From: Ascochyta rabiei
Lineage: Eukaryota; Ascomycota; Dothideomycetes; Pleosporales; Didymellaceae
Direction: 5' to 3'
Assembly (NCBI RefSeq): GCF_004011695.2
Contig: NC_082405.1
Coordinates: 558,001-622,000 of the forward strand
DNA: 64,000 bases
The notes beneath the pieces are model-generated. The model saw only the letters and a program-made list of their open reading frames with translations. It had not been told where the DNA came from and searched no databases. Below are positions 58,601 through 64,000 of the stretch, in pieces. Every line of letters starts with the position of its first letter. Position 1 is the first letter of the stretch. The position numbers and the translations under genes are program-made.

Positions 58601-60500
58601 ACACGTTATTGTTATTCTAGTTAGTAAGAGGTAACAGCTAACTAGGAGTTAGCAGGTAGCACTAGGTAACTGCTAATTAGTTAGAATTAACGCTAGCGCA
58701 ATCTTAAGGAACTTTATAAACTATCCTGTAGAAAGCTATATTTATAGCTAGCATATAAGGCAGATATATTAGCACATACTAGGGCAATAATATTAATCAG
58801 GCTAGGTTAAAACAAATGCTAATAAAAGGGCTTAAGCCTTATTAAAGCTAACTTCTGCTAGAGCTAACAGCACAATTAAACCTAAAGGACTACCTACTTT
58901 ACTAATAGTTTAAAGAAGCTAAGTAAGAACACCTTAGCAGCTATTAGACTATAAAGTTATGGTCTAAAGTACCCCTAATAAAGACTAGGGTAGTAGGATA
59001 CTAGGTACTTAACTATACGTGGGTATACATGTATAAGCTTAATAAGAACTACTACCTACTTAAATATAAGGCGCGACTAGTAGTCTAAGTTAACTAGCAA
59101 TAAAATATTACTTCTAAAGATACCTATACAGTAACACTAGCTAGCAGGTCCTTTAGAATGCTTATAGTAATTTTAGCAGCACATAACCTAGAACTTAAGT
59201 AGTTTAATGTTATAAACGCGTTTATTTATGTATTAATTAATAGAGAGGTCTAGATAAGGATGCTATGTAGGTATTAGAAACTAGGCATAGTCCTATAGCT
59301 ACACAAGGCACTATATAGACTAAGAATCACTCTACTCCTCTAGCAGAAGGAATTTATATCTACTCTAATAAGCTATAGATTTGCAGTTGTTCCCTATAAA
59401 CCCTGCTACTTACTTAAGAATAGAGTTACTATCTTCTTCTATATAGACAATATTATTATAGCTTATTATCTAACTAGAAGATATAAGGCAGACAAGGCCC
59501 TTAGCTATATTACTAATAAATACTCTGTTATAGGAGGAAACAATCTAAAATAGTTCTTAGGAGTAGAGATAACCTAAGATTAAGATAACCTAAGGATCCT
59601 CCTCTTACAGGCGTTATATATTAACAAAATTATCTCCCTAGCAGACAAGACAGATATATAACATAACACACTAATATTAAGTATTAAGCTTCTACTAAAT
59701 AAAGGGGAAGCTGTAAAATTAGAAATTAACAAATACTAGAGAAAGATTAGATCTCTCCTCTTTACTGCAGTCACTACTAGGCCTAATATTACCTTTGCTA
59801 CATCTAGGCTGGCATAATTTCTAACTAACCCTAGACAGCAGTACTATAACGCAGTAGATTAAGTACTATTGTACCTACAAGGGACACAAGACCTATCCCT
59901 TACCTTTAGAGGTAATAAGCACCTAGTAGTTGCTAGTAATGTATTATTTGCTAATAATACTCTTAATAGGAAGAGCTTCTAAGGATATACTATTAAACTG
60001 TATAGAGGACTTATTACCTAGAGAGCTAATAAATAAGACACAGTTACTACATTAACAACTAAAGCAGAGCTACTTACCCTAGCATAGGTGGCTAAGGAAG
60101 CTATCTTTATCTTACAACTATTATTAGAACTTATTATACACCTCTTATAATTAACAATTACTATTTAATGTAATAATACTTAGACTATCTAATTAATTAA
60201 TAAGGAAGTCTTAAAACTCTAAACTAAACTATAACATGTAGATATTTACAGCTACTAGCTGTAATAAGAGGTAAATAAAGGTACTATAACAGTAACCTAT
60301 GTCCTATCTACTAAGATGTTAGCTAATAGACTTATAAAGGCTCTGCCTGTAAGCAAGTAGTTAACCTTTCTAAGGCAGCTAGGACTAAAGAAACATACTA
60401 AACAAAGAAAGCTAGCTAATACCTAGATAGAATTACTTAACTAAAAGCTTGCTAACCTAGAGGTACAATAAGAGCCAATTATGTCTAGCTTTAATAGGGC
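55700..60500 (+). pseudogene. copia gag-pol remnant (inner copia)
   Basis: Domains in order: gag with a zinc knuckle KCPACRQRYRLEDCYYV near 56704-56755 (last His position read as Tyr), the pre-integrase block RIGHSRAATIKHL near 57448-57484, the integrase region, a reverse transcriptase with FYIDNIIIAYY (family YVDD) near 59435-59470, and an RNase H block LTTKAELLTLA near 60053-60085. The order integrase before reverse transcriptase identifies Ty1/copia. Many RIP-type stops. Confidence 0.85.
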
Positions 60501-60518
60501 CTTAAAGCTAAGGGGGTG

Positions 60519-60680
60519 TGTTAGATAACTAACCTTGCTAAGCCAAGTTGGGGGTTTAGGGTTAACCTTAGTTAACTTAGGGGCTAGCGGCACACACACA
60601 TAAAATGAGCTATTAAGACAGATAATTATTAATTAATTACCTTTATTATTATCTTTGCACATTAAGCATATTATCTAACA
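60519..60680 (+). repeat. 3' LTR of the inner copia (162 bp)
   Basis: Preceded by the purine tract, followed by the TTTAT duplication. Confidence 0.9.
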
Positions 60681-60918
60681 TTTATATTATATAATTTCTA
60701 AAGGTAGTAGCGCCTTTAGTTATATGCATTAGAGTTGCACTCCTTTAGGGTCTACTAGCAGCTATATATCTTACAACTAGTACTTAATCTTAAGTTAGTA
60801 GTACTAGGATACCTAGTTGCTTAAGTTAGTAAGAATAACTGTCGCGTCCCTCTAGCTTTAGCTAGTTGCTATTTTGCTTGTTATTAGCGCTTATTATAGC
60901 AGTAGTAAGACTCTTAAT

Positions 60919-61086
60919 TATTAGATTAGATAGTAATAGTAATAAGTTAATAATAATATATTAATGTTCTGTTGTTGTTCTATGTAAGGGTGATTTTTGT
61001 CTTATCTAGGTTCTAGTAGGAGCCCCTACACGGTTTCTTGGCAGGTATATCGCCTAACCCATTTCTCCAATACCTTTCATTTAACA
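60919..61086 (-). repeat. 5' LTR of the outer copia (168 bp)
   Basis: Starts TATTAGATTAG (the original TG changed to TA) and ends TTTAACA on the plus strand, followed by CATCT. Confidence 0.88.
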
Positions 61087-62132
61087 CATCTATTAACTTC
61101 AGCGCTATGTAGGACGGCTGGTTATCTAGGTGGCTAGAAAGGAGATTTCTAAGTAAGTCCGCCTATATAACCCTCCCCTCCTCCCCTCCTACGCCCTCTA
61201 CCACCATTATTAACATGCCTCTAACTAGATTAACCTAGACCTAGCTTACTAACGTTACTAGAGCACCTGTATACCACTTAGCAGGCTTAAAAACCCTTAG
61301 TAAGATAGCCTGTGCCTTATTGTTAACCTCTCTATCAGCATTACTATCGCCCTATCTATTAATTAAGGCAAGCCTAGCTTACATACAACACCCTAACGCT
61401 ACTAGTATTAACTTTCCTATTAATTTTAACTAAGTATACTATAGGAACATATACCTTAACGCTAGTTAGCTAGGTTATTAGGTATACTATAAGGCCTAGC
61501 TAGCTAGTAGAAAAGACTTAGCTGCTATATAGTTATATAGAGTTACACTACAGTACTTAGACGTTAACAGCTCTACTATAAAGTACTAGCTTTGCTAGAG
61601 GTGTTACAAATACAGTGTTACCCCTAATACCCTCTGCGTTAATAGGACAGCTTACGTTAACACATATATACATAATAAGTATTAAATTAACCCTAAAATA
61701 GGCCTTATTCTAGACACCTAAGCTACCCCTAAGAACCTATAGGCAGCTGCACGTGTTACTAGCTTATCTACCTTTACTACAAACACCCCTTAGAAGGAAG
61801 ATAAGCTTTAGTTAGCCTTTATTAATTAGGCTATTACTAATAATATATTATTTACTATAATAACAGCACCTGCTACACAAGGCCTAATTGCTTAGAATTA
61901 ACAAGATCTACTCTACACCTTACCTAATTCCTACTTAACAATGTTATTATACGTTACTAATTAACTTTAATAACATTAATTAGAGGTAGCAGCACTTATT
62001 AAGATAGCTTAGAGTAAGATTAGTGTAAGCGTTAATATGTAGACGTTACATAACTACTACAGCTTTCTTACTATTATAGCTTACTTTATTAATTCTTTAT
62101 ATAAGTAATAAGATGTACTTCTTACCTTCTAT

Positions 62133-62346
62133 TGTGCCGGTGCACAGAGTAACTACCTCGGTAATGCTGGTGAACAGGGGGGATAACCTCGGCAATCCCT
62201 CAGATGCCAGGTATAAGAGGGGCATCCATCTTTCTAATAGACAGACACCTTACTACCTACCTCTCAATCAACCTCTCTACATCTATCTTCTCTTTCGTCT
62301 CTCTCTCTCTCTCTGTCTACTAACGGGTGCTTCCTACTCCTGTTCA
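62133..62346. mobile_element. probable solo LTR, not RIP-mutated
   Basis: A 214-bp insert begins TGTGCCGGTGCACAG and ends CCTGTTCA, with CTAT on both sides (62129-62132 and 62347-62350). It contains a promoter-like GGTATAAGAGGGG (62210-62220) and a CT-rich tract. Its balanced composition contrasts with the RIP-mutated hAT gene it interrupts. Only four duplicated bases are seen, so the call is moderate. Confidence 0.5.
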
Positions 62347-63676
62347 CTATAACCTTATTAGTAATTACTTAGGTAGTACATAAGCCTTAGTTATTATTAA
62401 CATTATCTATAAGTATAACTTTAAGACTTAATTTACCTAATTTATTAGCAATAACACTACTAGTAACAATTAATTGCTATATAATAGGCTTTCTAATCTG
62501 TCTAAATTAATTAAATTAGACTCCTGTTACTGCCTCTGCTGCGCTAGCTATATAATTAACCTTATTGTTAAGGCAATACTATATAGAGACAGCGTTAGTT
62601 AGTTTTAAGAAGAGCTTACTAGTGTAGGTCCCCTAGATTAATTTAAGTTATATAAGTAATATAGCGTTATTAGTAAGCTATATAACTTTATTAACGGTGT
62701 TTATACCTTATATAAGCGTTATAAGGCATTTTAATATTACTAATAATTATTATCTAATAATAATCCTCTATAGGAGCATTTTACGCTTAACCTTATATAG
62801 GCTAGAGGGGTCCGCTAGCACTTAATATACCTTATATTACTCTGTTGCTAGAAGCTCTAAGGTGTTATATAAGCTTATTAATATTAACTACGCAGCCTTA
62901 ATACCTATACAACCTCTAAAATTAATAAAGCTACTACTAAAGCACTTAACAATTACATTACTAAGGATAATTAGGATAAAGTTAATAGGCTTATTAATTT
63001 CCTTTAAGAGCTGTACTAGCTTATAAAGCGTCTTAAAGGTAATAATAGTTTATTAGGATATAGCTTATTATAGCAGACTATCCCTAATTTACAGACTTTA
63101 TAGGCGTTATATAACAAGAAATTAATTAAGCTAGATAAAAAGCCTGCTAGTTTCCTTAAATAGGGCGTCTAATTTAGCCTTACAAAGCTTATTAGGTACT
63201 AGAAGAAGCTTGTTAATAACCTAGACGTTAGCTACTATTATATTGCTATAATACTGCACCCTATACTTTACTAGCACTAGTTTAAAGATAAGTAGGGTTA
63301 TTTTCTAATATATAATAGGAAGGCTAATAAGTTAATCTAGATTGTTTATAAGACCTATAAGTAGAGTAGTTAATTAGATAACAATTTAGATTAACTTAAT
63401 AATCTATACTCTTAGCTAAGCTGCTGTAAGGTCCCTAGAGATACTATAAAGACTTGTTTTAATAATATAATAGCAGTAGACCTCTATTTACTTACTAGTT
63501 TAAAGGGCTCTAAGCAGCAGAAACAGCATAATAAGCTACAGGAGTACTTTAAAGCTATTATAATTAACCTCTGCAATAATAATCCTAAGTATTAACAACT
63601 CTTCTATAATCTATAGTAGGAGTAGGTACATTAGAGGTAGTATAAATATCCTGTGCTATTTAAAATAGCTTATAAT

Positions 63677-63774
63677 TGTTAGGCTCTCAGCCTTACTCTC
63701 AGCCTCAGGCATGTGGATGCGTCCACCTCTGACCTGTAAATGTAATGGCTGAGAGTAAGGCTGAGAGCCTAACA
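63677..63774. mobile_element. 98-bp palindromic TG...CA element with a 5-bp duplication
   Basis: The arms TGTTAGGCTCTCAGCCTTAC and their inverted partner (28 bp, perfect) enclose a unique centre. The duplication ATAAT lies at 63672-63676 and 63775-63779. Its composition is unmutated. TG...CA ends and a 5-bp duplication fit a very small solo LTR; long perfect arms fit a MITE. Confidence 0.7.
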
Positions 63775-64000
63775 ATAATTTCCTCTCTATCCTAAGTACT
63801 AGCTGTAAGTGCAAGCGCTGTTTTAGTGTTACTAGGCGTATAATAACTAATAATTAGAACTAATTATAGCTAAGTATAATAGAAGCTATTTAATTATAGA
63901 AGAATTAGCTATATTATAGGCTTATTATAAGCCTATATACTAAGATAGAGGCGTTAATAATACTATAGAAGAAGAAGCAGGTAGATTTAACAGAAACAGC

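Larger units (their letters stand above)
55488..60680 (+). mobile_element. inner Ty1/copia LTR retrotransposon (5.2 kb)
   Basis: The 162-bp LTRs (55488-55649 and 60519-60680) start TGTTAGATAACTAACC and end TATCTAACA. The duplication TTTAT lies at 55483-55487 and 60681-60685, and the empty site (AGTTTATATTAT) is in the truncated copia copy near 42960. Coding is on the plus strand. The polypurine tract (GCTAAGGGGGTG) before the right LTR is shared with the outer copia. Confidence 0.92.
48470..61086 (-). mobile_element. Ty1/copia LTR retrotransposon holding three nested elements
   Basis: The 168-bp LTRs (48470-48637 and 60919-61086) carry the 5-bp duplication CATCT at 48465-48469 and 61087-61091. 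Coding is on the minus strand, with a polypurine tract (GCTAAGGGGGTG) next to the left LTR. Removing the Tc1 element, the MITE and the inner copia leaves about 5.3 kb, a normal copia size. A second copy, truncated, lies at 38701-43367. The reverse transcriptase motif FYIDNIIIMYYLKYK (family YVDD) reads near 49690-49735. Confidence 0.88.
47782..64000 (+). mobile_element. different hAT transposon family, RIP-mutated, split by nested elements (right end outside)
   Basis: A probable left end at 47782 (CAATAGGGGGATAGGGGG, with a 13-G run at 47795-47807) sits in a local inverted repeat (GTTAACAATAG against CTATTGTTAA). The element resumes at 61092 after a copia insertion flanked by CATCT on both sides. 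Its transposase reads on the plus strand to the window edge. It is unrelated in ends and sequence to the TAGGGG-type hAT family on the left. The left terminus is less sure than the transposase. Confidence 0.65.
61150..64000 (+). pseudogene. hAT transposase remnant (second family)
   Basis: Plus-strand reading gives hAT transposase blocks with RIP-type stops: ISVSVNM*TLHNYYSFLTII (family SFDLWTSPN) at about 62018-62080; a catalytic-core DNA block ISNNTTSNN*LLYNRLSNL near 62440-62510; CASYIINLIVKAIL near 62550; and GVR*HLIYLILL, then YSLL*QTIPNLQTL near 63060-63100 and SYYYIAIILHPILY near 63230-63280. The N-terminal part precedes the copia at 48469, where a zinc-finger region would be expected but is not resolved. 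Two small insertions (62133-62346 and 63677-63774) also interrupt it. The dimerisation domain lies outside the window. Confidence 0.75.

Noticed and set aside
62113..62352. 79-codon ORF as a small secreted protein
   Set aside because: It coincides with the probable solo LTR, including its CT microsatellite, and begins in the flanking hAT sequence.

Overview
The window looks like a chromosomal segment of a filamentous ascomycete, most likely a dothideomycete (inferred). Introns are 47-54 bp with GT...AG ends and CTAAC-like branch sites. The gene families are fungal, and the repeats carry the marks of repeat-induced point mutation (RIP): CA/TG changed to TA, stops at former Gln and Trp codons, and few indels. 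Only a few stretches look functional: 1-1921, 6387-8733 and 44785-47780. The rest is a nested graveyard of transposons.

Left gene region. A secreted M14 metallocarboxypeptidase runs off the left edge (1-707, minus). A Fot1/pogo-like DDE_1 transposon (1924-6353) follows, carrying a second Fot1-like element (2050-3912) and a 434-bp MITE (5694-6127). An intact three-exon dicarboxylate/amino-acid:cation symporter gene (6387-7974, minus) ends only 33 bp from that transposon.

Central island, 8736-44782. A 36-bp inverted repeat flanked by TA brackets 36 kb of nested repeats. Inside is a hAT family with telomere-like (TAGGG/TAGGGG) subterminal arrays. It has one 1.25-kb non-autonomous member (9100-10353, perfect 8-bp TSD), one 14-kb member (10433-24411, perfect 8-bp TSD) holding a Ty3/gypsy chromovirus (14215-21507), and a second 14-kb member (24612-38700, mismatched flanks) holding another chromovirus (28468-35686). 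Beyond it lie a truncated Ty1/copia copy (38701-43367) with a Fot1-like insertion (39212-41074), a gypsy 3' end, and an inverted hAT left end.

Right unique region, 44785-47780. It holds an intact two-exon gene for a small secreted cysteine-rich protein (44920-45406, minus), which is effector-like in form, and a weak candidate exon pair around 46677-46979.

Right repeat block, 47782-64000. A different, RIP-mutated hAT transposase gene is split by a copia element (48470-61086, minus). That copia itself holds a Tc1/mariner element (51139-52846), a 434-bp MITE (53836-54269) and a second copia (55488-60680, plus). A likely solo LTR (62133-62346) and a 98-bp palindromic TG...CA element (63677-63774) also interrupt the hAT gene.

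Most insertions are dated relative to one another by target-site duplications and by unoccupied homologous sites elsewhere in the window. No CRISPR array, rRNA or tRNA gene was recognised.
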